64,000 nt of DNA, taken from Slackia sp. ZJ119. GTDB lineage: Bacteria; Actinomycetota; Coriobacteriia; Coriobacteriales; Eggerthellaceae. The stretch lies in contig NZ_JAAKEN010000017.1 of assembly GCF_011039175.1 (NCBI RefSeq), positions 1 through 64,000 of the forward strand, read 5' to 3'. How positions within the stretch are numbered: the stretch's first letter is position 1; each line of letters opens with the position of its first letter. The notes under the pieces are model-generated. The model saw only the letters and a program-made list of their open reading frames with translations. It was not told the origin of the DNA and did no database searches. Of the stretch, positions 1 to 7,380 are shown in pieces. The translations under genes were made by a program, and so were the position numbers.

Positions 1-32
1 GTTTTGGTGGAAAGTGGAGTGATCTTGGACAT
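1..32 (-). CDS. start of an unidentified gene cut by the window edge
   Basis: Only the first ten codons are inside the window, reading MSKITPLSTK. The start is supported by an AAAGG ribosome-binding site seven bases upstream of the ATG at position 32. A possible promoter (TTCCAA, 16 bases, CACAAT) lies about 40-70 bases further upstream on the same strand. Nothing can be said about function. It could also be a chance ATG. Confidence 0.35.
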   Translation of the reverse strand, partial: MSKITPLSTK

Positions 33-115
33 AGATCGACCTTTCTCATTTCGGGTTCACAACATTGGACGCCGCCCATTGTGCCACAGATCGGCCCAGT
101 TGGAAAATCTTTTGT

Positions 116-140
116 GGGGACGAGTCCTTAAAACGTCCCC
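116..140. repeat. GGGGACG hairpin, REP-like
   Basis: Seven-base arms GGGGACG and CGTCCCC enclose an 11-base loop. The GGGGAC core recurs at 45722 and 45743. GGGGAC-type palindromes are common in REP families associated with tyrosine (Y1) transposases; membership here is inference. Confidence 0.45.
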
Positions 141-216
141 CATCAGGCGGTATCCGGCCCCCGATTGTGTTCGTTTGTTGGAGATGCGGGGCGCTCCGAG
201 TTCCGGAGCCGACAGA

Positions 217-294
217 CGGGGCTGACAGAGGGACGGAGTATTCGTCAGCTCGGCAAGCCGAGCTGACGAATACTCCGTCCCTCTGTCAGCCCCG
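217..294. repeat. perfect 38-bp inverted repeat with 2-nt spacer
   Basis: Positions 217-254 and 257-294 are exact reverse complements separated only by AA (255-256). The arms start CGGGGCTGACAGAGGGACGG and end at the spacer in CAGCTCGGC. A 78-nt near-perfect palindrome can extrude as a cruciform and would fold into a very stable RNA hairpin. It has no T-run and is much longer than an ordinary terminator. Confidence 0.9.
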
Positions 295-360
295 CGAGGA
301 CGCTCGTCCTTGCAGCAGGCGGTTCCGCCGCGGCGGCGTAGCCGAGGTCAAGCCAAAGGA

Positions 361-383
361 GGCCTGAGACCTTGGCTCAGGCC
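361..383. repeat. 8-bp stem hairpin downstream of the DHHW gene
   Basis: GGCCTGAG (361-368) pairs with CTCAGGCC (376-383) around a seven-base loop. It lies about 100 bases beyond the stop of the minus-strand DHHW/MBOAT operon. A termination role is possible, but no U-tract is seen. Confidence 0.4.
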
Positions 384-482
384 GACGACGCGTCGAGGCG
401 AAGCCGCCACGGCGGAAGCGCCGTCCCACGACCCCGGACGACGATTTCCGCAACCCCCTTCGCAACAACCCCAACCCGCCCG

Positions 483-1823
483 CTAAGCCTGCGCCGGATC
501 GGACGGAACAAGGAAATTCATGAGGTCTTCGTCCACCAAATCAGGCTTGCGCATCAGAAACACGACGTCGGAAACGTTTTCGTGTTCTGCCAAATAGGCG
601 TCGAGCGTCTGCTTGATCAGACGCGCGTCAAGCACGTAAACCTTTTTGTAGTGCGCCGCCAAGAACCGCTCCATGCAGTTGGAATACGAGTCGGCGACGA
701 TCACCAGTTCCTCGTCTGTCTTGCAGGCGTCGTTGTGGATTTCTATATGGGCGTAGTCGTTGTGGAAAAACTCGCTGTAGCGGTTGGAATACCTGTTGTC
801 GACCCAGGATATGCCCGAAAAGTCAGTCTCGACTAACTCGCTCGGCTCGACCTTTTTCCCTTTGATGTACACCGTGTACGCCGGAAAAGCATCGAACACA
901 AGCTCGGGGATGTCGTCGGAGTATGCTTCGTCAAGCCCGCGCCGGGCGTAGCTGCCGAAAAACGGCGGACCGCCGACGAAGGCGCTGCCGGTCGGGCGCA
1001 GCAGGTCGTCTCCCTTTCCGAGCGCCGTCGCAATGCGCTCGTACGCCTGGTATGCGCCGAGCACGTTCCAGTGGTGGTCGGTCTTGTACCAGCCCGCGAG
1101 AAAGTCGTCGTAGCTCACCTGCCCGTCTATCCACGCGTACCCGTCGGCGCGGGCGAGCATCGCGTCGGCGGTTTTGGCGTACGTCAGCGGATCGGACATC
1201 AGGCCTGCCGCGACCGCGCCGTCGACGTTTTGCGCATCCGGAGCGAGATAGACGAATGTCCGCAGGTCAGCGTGGCGTTTTGCGAAAGCCGACAGGGCGT
1301 CGGAAGCGTTCTCGGCCTCGCGCAGCAGCGCTTCTGTGGCCTGCTCCGGCAACTCGGTCAGCCGCTCTTGCGCCGGCACGACAAGGATGTCGGAATCGTA
1401 GAACGACGGGTGGCACGGCCACGAGAACAGCGCGTTGGACGCCTCGATGGCACCGCGCTGCCACGCCGCCGTCGCCATGAGCGCCGCTCCCTTCGCCGGA
1501 ATGCGCTTGCCCACCCCGTCTTCAAGCTTCGCTTGCAGCTTGCCCGACTGAAAGCCTTCCAAAGAAACGGTGCCGCCCATCTTGACCTTGTCCGACTCGC
1601 CGGCCAGATACGCCCCGTCGACCGCCGTGAGCCACGAGGGCAGCTGAACGTCTGTGGTGCGCAACGTCAGCGCCAGGGCTGCCGGGCCGCACAGCATCGC
1701 GCACAGGATGCAGGCGAACACGGCGTCGCGCACCCGATGGCGGGGCGCCGGCGACGGATGCGACGAATGCGCAGGCCGGGCCGAGCCGGCCTTGGACGAC
1801 GCGCGGTCAAGCGGCTTTTCCAC
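483..1823 (-). CDS. DHHW-family protein, partner of the MBOAT acyltransferase
   Basis: This is a 446-residue protein with a hydrophilic N-terminus of about 30 residues, then one hydrophobic segment (about 32-52) that anchors or exports it, then an extracytoplasmic domain. The family signature TDHHWNVLGAY lies near residue 247. A second conserved stretch, IVADSYSN, near residue 375 resembles the Ser-containing block of SGNH/AlgJ-like enzymes. DHHW proteins are regularly encoded next to MBOAT proteins and are thought to complete O-acetylation of secreted polysaccharides. Here the gene starts ten bases after the MBOAT stop, with a GTG preceded by AGGGGG, so the two are co-transcribed. The acceptor polymer is unknown. 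Confidence 0.85.
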   Translation of the reverse strand: MEKPLDRASSKAGSARPAHSSHPSPAPRHRVRDAVFACILCAMLCGPAALALTLRTTDVQLPSWLTAVDGAYLAGESDKVKMGGTVSLEGFQSGKLQAKLEDGVGKRIPAKGAALMATAAWQRGAIEASNALFSWPCHPSFYDSDILVVPAQERLTELPEQATEALLREAENASDALSAFAKRHADLRTFVYLAPDAQNVDGAVAAGLMSDPLTYAKTADAMLARADGYAWIDGQVSYDDFLAGWYKTDHHWNVLGAYQAYERIATALGKGDDLLRPTGSAFVGGPPFFGSYARRGLDEAYSDDIPELVFDAFPAYTVYIKGKKVEPSELVETDFSGISWVDNRYSNRYSEFFHNDYAHIEIHNDACKTDEELVIVADSYSNCMERFLAAHYKKVYVLDARLIKQTLDAYLAEHENVSDVVFLMRKPDLVDEDLMNFLVPSDPAQA

Positions 1824-1832
1824 AACGACCCC

Positions 1833-3392
1833 CTAGAACTGGAAATAGATGAACGGATTGTACGAGCTGGACGCCACCGACATGCACGACAGCACGAACA
1901 CGGCGAACAAGGCCACGTCGACGGCCGCGTTGACGGCAGACGCCACGCGAGCGCGGGCCGGCGTCGCGGCCGGGCGCGACAGCGTGACCTGGCACGGCGG
2001 CACGGCCTCGTTGCCCTTCTGGGGCGCCGCGACGATTTCCCGGTGCGGATCGCCTTCCGCCCACGCTTCCAGCTTCTTGCGCAGCCACGGCGCCCACGGC
2101 AGCGACCCTATGACCATGACGGGGATGAGGCTCACGTAGCTCCACGACTGCAGCTCCCACACCGTCGAGGCGCCCGAGAACCCGTACGCGCCGAACATCG
2201 CGCAGAACCACTCGAGCACGTTGTGCAGGCCCGTGACCGCGAACAGCAGCCACCCGAAGAAGAACAGCACGATGCACCACACGTGGGACACGAAGCGCGG
2301 CAGGCGCTTCAGCGCCCGCATGATGAAGAACTTTTCCAGCAAAATGAGGACGCCCCAGTACAGGCCCCACAAAAGGAAGTTCCACGCCGCGCCGTGCCAG
2401 ATGCCGGTCAAAGCCCACACGATCATGGTGTTGGCCACGAAGCGCGGCGTCTTCACGCGGTTGCCGCCAAGCGGGATGTAGACGTAGTCGCGGAAGAAGC
2501 CGCCCAGGCTCATGTGCCAGCGCCGCCAAAACTCGGTGGCCGAGGTGGACGTGTAGGGGTAGTTGAAGTTGCGCGGGTAGTCGAAGCCCATCATCTTGCC
2601 CAGGCCGATGGCCATATCGGAATACCCGGAAAAGTCGAAGTAGATCTGGAACGTGTACGCCGCCACGCCCGAAAAGCAGCCGACGAACCCGATGTCCGCC
2701 GCGCTGCGCGGCAGCAACGAGTCGGCCAACATGCCGGCCGTGTTGGCGAGCAGCACCTTTTTGCCCAGGCCGACGCAGAACAGCCGCAGGCCCTGCGCGA
2801 AGCCGGCAAGCGTGGCGCGGCGATGGTCGATCTCGTGCTCGATGTCGGCATAGCGCACGATGGGACCGGCCACCAGCTGGGGAAACATGGCGATGTACAT
2901 GCCCAGGTACAGCGGGTTTTTCTGCACCTTCACCTCGCCGCGGTACACGTCGACCACGTAGGTGATGGCCTGCAGCGTGAAAAACGAGATGCCGATGGGC
3001 AAGGCGAGCTGCAAGTCGGCGATGAACTGCTCGCCGAGCGCCGCATTGACGTTCCGCGCGAGAAAGCCCTCGTACTTGTAGAACCCGAGCACCAGCAGGT
3101 TCGCTGCCAGCGCCAGCGCCAGCAGCAGCTTGCGCGGCCACGGACGAGCGTCAGACTTCGAAGCGTGCGATCCGCCGCCCGCCCCGAACCGGTCCATCAT
3201 GAGGGCAAAAGCCCAGTTCGCAACGATGGAACCGACCATCAGCCACACATACACCGGCTCGCCCCACGCATAGAACAAAAGCGAGAACGCCAGCAGCACG
3301 ACGTTTTTGACCGACCGCCACGGCACGGCGAAGTAGACGGCCAAAAACAGCGGCAGAAACGCGAAGAGGAATATCGTGCTGGAGAAAACCAC
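1833..3392 (-). CDS. MBOAT-family membrane O-acyltransferase (AlgI/DltB-like)
   Basis: This is a 519-residue polytopic membrane protein. It begins with the typical hydrophobic VFSSTIFLFAFLPLFL, contains the family stretch YVYIPLGGNR, and carries the catalytic-His region WHGAAWNFLLWG near residue 330. MBOAT proteins of this type pass acyl groups, usually acetyl, across the membrane to a cell-surface polymer. The immediately following DHHW gene is its usual partner. The start is a GTG with AAGGAG seven bases upstream. Known AlgI relatives have a similar length. The substrate could be a capsule, teichoic-acid-like polymer or peptidoglycan; the sequence does not say which. Confidence 0.88.
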   Translation of the reverse strand: MVFSSTIFLFAFLPLFLAVYFAVPWRSVKNVVLLAFSLLFYAWGEPVYVWLMVGSIVANWAFALMMDRFGAGGGSHASKSDARPWPRKLLLALALAANLLVLGFYKYEGFLARNVNAALGEQFIADLQLALPIGISFFTLQAITYVVDVYRGEVKVQKNPLYLGMYIAMFPQLVAGPIVRYADIEHEIDHRRATLAGFAQGLRLFCVGLGKKVLLANTAGMLADSLLPRSAADIGFVGCFSGVAAYTFQIYFDFSGYSDMAIGLGKMMGFDYPRNFNYPYTSTSATEFWRRWHMSLGGFFRDYVYIPLGGNRVKTPRFVANTMIVWALTGIWHGAAWNFLLWGLYWGVLILLEKFFIMRALKRLPRFVSHVWCIVLFFFGWLLFAVTGLHNVLEWFCAMFGAYGFSGASTVWELQSWSYVSLIPVMVIGSLPWAPWLRKKLEAWAEGDPHREIVAAPQKGNEAVPPCQVTLSRPAATPARARVASAVNAAVDVALFAVFVLSCMSVASSSYNPFIYFQF

Positions 3393-3512
3393 CTGGGTGC
3401 TCCTTGGTTCGTACAGCCTTTCGAAACGGCACCGCGGGCTTCGCTGCGCTGCGGCAGCATGCCCGCAAAGACGCCAACGCGATATTGTACGGCAACAGGA
3501 CGCCGCAGCAAA

Positions 3513-3580
3513 GATTCAGCGGCGTGAAGTTCGAGCCGTTTTGCTTGAAGGGCGGGCCAGGGAAAGCCCAGGCGGCGGGC
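3513..3580. repeat. copy A of the rnr 3'-end repeat (left junction of the ATPase cassette)
   Basis: Positions 3539-3580 match 5195-5237 with one single-base length difference in an A-run. A weaker match extends to the GATTCA at 3513 and 5166. Read on the minus strand with the missing base restored, this copy encodes the last residues of RNase R followed by TGA (ending SSKTARTSRR). It is therefore a diverged duplicate of the rnr terminus, lying 1.65 kb from the functional one. Confidence 0.85.
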
Positions 3581-3668
3581 TCTTGAAGGAGCGCAGGCAA
3601 AGGTCCGCTCATCCACTCGCGCATGCAGCTGTTCACGCGGCTTGTGCCTGCGGCATCCTCGCCGCCTA

Positions 3669-5048
3669 TCAGCCCCAGTCGAAATCTTCCTCGTCAAGCA
3701 CCAGTCCGGACAAACCGTCGCCTTGCTCTTCTTCAAGGCAGAACGCCATATAAAGAGGCAGGTAATAGACCGGCTTGCCTTCGCGTTCGCCGCGAGACAC
3801 ATTGGCCTCGAAAAGCACATAGGCAAAGGGGATGTTGTAGTCGCAGGTGCCAAGCATGTTGTTAAGCGCAGTATGCAGCTTGTAGTCCTTGCCCGACTTC
3901 ACTTCAATCGGAACGACGAAGCCCTCATGGGTTTCTATAAGGAAGTCAACCTCCCCTTTGCGATTATTATTATAGTAATATAAGGGAAAAGAAGCGCAGG
4001 CAAGCGTTTCCGCGACGACGTTCTCGTAAATCGCTCCGAAGTTCCCATCGCCTTGGCCCAAAATGATGTTCCGTGAAGCGGCCAGAGGATACTGTGAAAG
4101 GAGTATGCCGCAATCGAGCGAGTACAGCTTGAATTTGGACATGTTCCTCGTTCGCATGAGCGGCGCTTTCGGCTCGGAGACCACATGCGCCTGCAAAGCC
4201 ACGCCGACCTTCACAAGCCAGTCGAATTCGTTTTCAACCTTGTCGAACGTCATGCCCGATCTGAGGGAATTGAGCACAAAACGCTTGTTCACTTTCGCAA
4301 GCTGGCTGGGAATGCCGTCGAAAATCGAGAGGATCTGCATTTTCTTCTCTTGCGAGTATTTGATTATGTCGTAGCGGTACTGTTCGACGATCTCGCTGTT
4401 TATTCGGCGTGGCTCGCCAAGGTCTTTGCGATGGTCCAAGAACGCTTGCACCGCCTCCGGCATGCCGCCTACCACGATGTATTGTCGAAAGATGCGAAGA
4501 AGCCGCTCATGGAGCGCATCTGCAAGGGGCTGCTTGTTTCTATAGCTTTCTTTGACCGTTTCAAGAACGGAATCAGGCACCCCCAAAGCCCAGCAGAACT
4601 CTTCAAAATCAAGAGGATGCATGCGCTCTATCCGGGCATAGCCTACAGGAAACGAAGCGACGCCTTCAAGCGCAGTCCCCAAAAGAGATCCCGAAAGGAC
4701 AAGGTCGAACCTTCCATCGTCAAGCAAGAACTTCGAGAGCGTAACCACATTGTGCCCAAGATGCTGCACCTCATCGAAAAAGACCAGCGTTCCCGGCTCT
4801 ATGCCATGCCCAACGATAAGCGACAAGCGGCTGACGAGTTCTTGAGAGCTTTTCGCATCGGCGAGAAACGTTCCGTTCTCCTCGTCTTCAAGAAAGTTCA
4901 CCTCGATGAATGTTCTGTAATGCTCTTGGGCGAACGCGCGAACAATGAAAGTCTTGCCTGTCTGACGCGCCCCCAGCAAAAGAAAAACCTTGCGAGAAGG
5001 GGCCGATTTCCAATTCTCAAGACGCTCGTACATTTTTCTTGCCAGCAT
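3669..5048 (-). CDS. AAA-family ATPase with C-terminal DUF4143 domain
   Basis: This 459-residue protein has Walker A GARQTGKT (26-33), Walker B LVFFDEVQ (88-95) and a C-terminal DUF4143 region with GEVDFLIET and PIEVKSGK (about 364-386), reminiscent of PD-(D/E)xK folds. This architecture is widespread in accessory regions of bacteria and archaea; no biochemical role is firmly established. The ATG is preceded by GGGAG. The gene is visibly AT-richer than its neighbours, with AT-only runs near 3965, and is flanked by two copies of the rnr 3' end (3513-3580, 5166-5237), both signs of horizontal acquisition. Three similar repeats lie in its upstream region. No integrase or partner gene accompanies it. 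Confidence 0.88.
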   Translation of the reverse strand: MLARKMYERLENWKSAPSRKVFLLLGARQTGKTFIVRAFAQEHYRTFIEVNFLEDEENGTFLADAKSSQELVSRLSLIVGHGIEPGTLVFFDEVQHLGHNVVTLSKFLLDDGRFDLVLSGSLLGTALEGVASFPVGYARIERMHPLDFEEFCWALGVPDSVLETVKESYRNKQPLADALHERLLRIFRQYIVVGGMPEAVQAFLDHRKDLGEPRRINSEIVEQYRYDIIKYSQEKKMQILSIFDGIPSQLAKVNKRFVLNSLRSGMTFDKVENEFDWLVKVGVALQAHVVSEPKAPLMRTRNMSKFKLYSLDCGILLSQYPLAASRNIILGQGDGNFGAIYENVVAETLACASFPLYYYNNNRKGEVDFLIETHEGFVVPIEVKSGKDYKLHTALNNMLGTCDYNIPFAYVLFEANVSRGEREGKPVYYLPLYMAFCLEEEQGDGLSGLVLDEEDFDWG

Positions 5049-5064
5049 GGTCTCTCCCAGAAAT

Positions 5065-5143
5065 CGATTAAAACAGAAAGAATTCTACCTGATTTACAAT
5101 TAGTACAGAAAGAAATGTGCCGCTTTTGGCAATTAGTACAGAA
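5065..5143 (-). promoter_or_regulatory. three iterons upstream of the ATPase gene
   Basis: Minus-strand motifs TTCTGTACTAATTG (5130-5143), TTCTGTACTAATTG (5097-5110) and TTCTGTTTTAATCG (5065-5078) are spaced 33 and 32 bases apart, about three helical turns. They occupy the 100 bases before the start codon, where the promoter must be. Regularly phased repeats suggest an operator. The protein that would bind is unknown. Confidence 0.55.
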
Positions 5144-5165
5144 CCGGCAGCACAATGCCGATGCA

Positions 5166-5237
5166 GATTCACCTGCGAGAATTCAATCGACCCTTTTTGC
5201 TTGAAGGGCGGGCCAGGGAAAAGCCCAGGCGGCGGGC
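5166..5237. repeat. copy B of the rnr 3'-end repeat (functional rnr terminus)
   Basis: This segment contains the last codons and the TGA of rnr and is repeated in diverged form at 3513-3580. The near-identical core is 5195-5237 (43 nt, starting TTTTGCTTGAAGGGCGGGCC). The arrangement resembles attachment sites made when an element integrates into the 3' end of a gene and restores its reading frame. Confidence 0.85.
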
Positions 5238-7379
5238 GGCGGGGTCGGCGGATTCGAGCACGACGGCGATGCGCTGGCCCAGGCGGTACGCCTTGCCGGT
5301 CGCTTCTCCGGTGAGCATGAGACTGCGCGGGTCGAAGGCGAAGCGTTCGCGGCCGAGCAGGCGCGTCGGCAAAAAGCCCTCGGCCGTGCAGTCGAGGCGC
5401 ACGAACAGGCCGCGCTCGGTCACGCCGGACACGATGGCGGAAAACGCCGAACCTACCGAATCGGCCAGCAGTTCGACCATCTTCGTTTCCTGGGACTGGC
5501 GGGCGGCCTCTTCGGCGCGGCGCTCGGTGCGCGAGCAGTGCGCCGCAAGCTCCGCCAGATCGCGCTGCTTCTTCTTCGCCCGCTTGCCCGTCGCCCGAAC
5601 GCCCGCGCCGCCGGCCTGCGCACGGAGCCGCTCTTTCAGCAGCCGATGCACCACAAGGTCGGGGTAGCGCCTGATCGGCGACGTGAAGTGGGTGTAGGCG
5701 GCGCTTGCCAGGCCAAAGTGGCCCTCGCAGGCGTCCCGATAGTCGGCCCGCTGCATGGCCCGCAGAAGCAGCATGTTCACAAGCTCCCCTTCGGGCCGGC
5801 CTTCCGCGGCGGCCAGCACCGCCTGCAGCGCGTACGGATTGCCGGCGGCAAAAGCGTCCTGGTCGATGTCCGCAAACCAGGAAAATTCCCCGAACACGCA
5901 GGCCAGATCCTGCAAACGCCCCGGATCGGGGGCGGCATGCACCCGGTAGACGCCCGCACCGCCGCCCTGCGCCAGACACGTCGCCACGGCCTCGTTCGCC
6001 GCGATCATCGCTTCTTCCACAAGCGACGTGGCATCGGTCTTTTCGCGCACTTCGATGGCGACCGGGCGCTTGCGCTCGTCCAAGCGCACCTTCGCTTCCG
6101 GAGTGTCGAACGGCACCCCGCCGAGGGCCTGCCGCCGCGCGATGCGTGCTTGCGCCAGCTCATGCAGCGCCGCCAGGCTCGCCCGCAGGCGGGCCTCGTC
6201 GGCAGGCGGCGCGACGGCTGCAAGCGGGCCTTCGCCGGCCGCCGCGTCCGCATCGCCCGCCGTCTCTTCGGCGTGAGCGCCGCCCCCGTCGCTCGCAAGC
6301 AGCTTCTGCGCCTGGTCGTAGGTCAGACGCGCCGCCGATCGAATGACCGCCGGATACGCCCGAAACGCCGCGCATTCCGCCGCGTCGTCCAAATACAGGT
6401 CCACGTGCAGCACCCGCCGGTCCTGCCCCGGCACGAGCGAGCACACCCCGTTGCTCAGGCGCTCCGGCAGCATCGGCAGCACCCGGTCGACAAGATACGT
6501 GCTGGTCCCCCGCTCTCGCGCGTCGCGGTCGAGTGCGCTGCCTTCCGGCACGTACGCCGACACGTCCGCGATGGACACGCCCAGCCGCCACCGGACCTCC
6601 CGCGCCGCTCGTTCGGGCCGCAGCAGCACCGCGCCGGCCAGGTCCCAGCCGCCGTCAGGACGCTCGTCGATCGACAGCGCGTCGTCGAAGTCCCGCGCGT
6701 CAGCAGGATCCACCGTGAAGACGAGCCGCTCCCGCAAATCGGCCGCGCCGCTCTCAAGCGCCTCTTCGATGCCCACGTCGACCGCTTCCGCCTCGGCCAG
6801 CGCCTCGGGCGAAAACGAGACCGGCAGCCCCTGGCGCACGATGATCGACTCGATGGCCAGCGTCTCTTCGTCGACGCCGCCCACCACCTCGGCAACCACG
6901 CCGGTGGCGGCGCTGCGGCGCGTGGGATACTCCAACATGGTCACGCGCACCAGGTCGCCGTCACGTGCGGGCACGCCTTCGCCCAGCCGGGTGAACACGT
7001 CGTAGGGAATGGACGGGTCGAGCGGCACCACGACGCCGAAGGGCTCGGCAACCTCGTAGCGCCCGACGAGGTCGGCATGCGCCCGCACGAGCACCCGCGC
7101 CACCTGCGCCACCGGGCGCTCGTCGGCGCGGCGCCCCTCGTGACGCAGGCGCGACGGGTTGCGCTTCTCGAATCGCACCGACAGCTCCACCTCGTCGCCG
7201 TCCATGGCCCCGTTCGCGGCCTTTGCCGGCACGTAGAACTCGCCTTCCGGGGTTTTCACGAAGCCGAACCCGCGCGGCGTCGCTTCGAACACGCCCCGGG
7301 GCCGCGCCGTGTTGCGCGAGCGCGTCGTCTGCTTTCCCCGGCCGTGTCCGCGGCCGCCGCCCCGCTTCTGTCGGCCCAC
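5169..7379 (-). CDS. rnr: ribonuclease R (RNB-domain 3'-5' exoribonuclease)
   Basis: This 736-residue enzyme degrades structured RNA 3'-5' in the cytoplasm. A basic Gly-rich N-terminus precedes a cold-shock/OB region (about 28-75). The RNB catalytic domain (about 215-565) has the metal-binding run DPADARDFDDALSID and the later TSPIRRYPDLVVHR. An S1 domain (about 640-725) ends the protein. An Ala/Asp/Gly/Pro-rich insertion at residues 363-395 is not part of the core fold. The GTG start lies one base after the ctpA stop, so translation is probably coupled. The final codons lie within a sequence repeated 1.65 kb downstream, suggesting that the 3' end served as an integration site. Confidence 0.93.
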   Translation of the reverse strand: MGRQKRGGGRGHGRGKQTTRSRNTARPRGVFEATPRGFGFVKTPEGEFYVPAKAANGAMDGDEVELSVRFEKRNPSRLRHEGRRADERPVAQVARVLVRAHADLVGRYEVAEPFGVVVPLDPSIPYDVFTRLGEGVPARDGDLVRVTMLEYPTRRSAATGVVAEVVGGVDEETLAIESIIVRQGLPVSFSPEALAEAEAVDVGIEEALESGAADLRERLVFTVDPADARDFDDALSIDERPDGGWDLAGAVLLRPERAAREVRWRLGVSIADVSAYVPEGSALDRDARERGTSTYLVDRVLPMLPERLSNGVCSLVPGQDRRVLHVDLYLDDAAECAAFRAYPAVIRSAARLTYDQAQKLLASDGGGAHAEETAGDADAAAGEGPLAAVAPPADEARLRASLAALHELAQARIARRQALGGVPFDTPEAKVRLDERKRPVAIEVREKTDATSLVEEAMIAANEAVATCLAQGGGAGVYRVHAAPDPGRLQDLACVFGEFSWFADIDQDAFAAGNPYALQAVLAAAEGRPEGELVNMLLLRAMQRADYRDACEGHFGLASAAYTHFTSPIRRYPDLVVHRLLKERLRAQAGGAGVRATGKRAKKKQRDLAELAAHCSRTERRAEEAARQSQETKMVELLADSVGSAFSAIVSGVTERGLFVRLDCTAEGFLPTRLLGRERFAFDPRSLMLTGEATGKAYRLGQRIAVVLESADPAARRLGFSLARPSSKKGRLNSRR

Positions 7380-7380
7380 G

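Larger units (their letters stand above)
33..482. other. 450-bp gene-free region packed with palindromes
   Basis: No convincing coding frame is visible. The stretch holds a GGGGACG/CGTCCCC hairpin (116-122/134-140), a perfect 38+38 bp inverted repeat (217-294) and a GGCCTGAG/CTCAGGCC hairpin (361-368/376-383). Palindromes this dense resemble REP-type extragenic elements. The region ends just after the stop codon of the DHHW gene, so the last hairpin could also serve as a transcription stop, although no clear T-run follows it. Confidence 0.6.

Noticed and set aside
5097-5143. Terminal inverted repeats of an insertion sequence around the ATPase gene
   Set aside because: The repeats are direct, are on one side only, and no transposase is encoded. 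The flanking rnr-end duplication explains the boundaries better.
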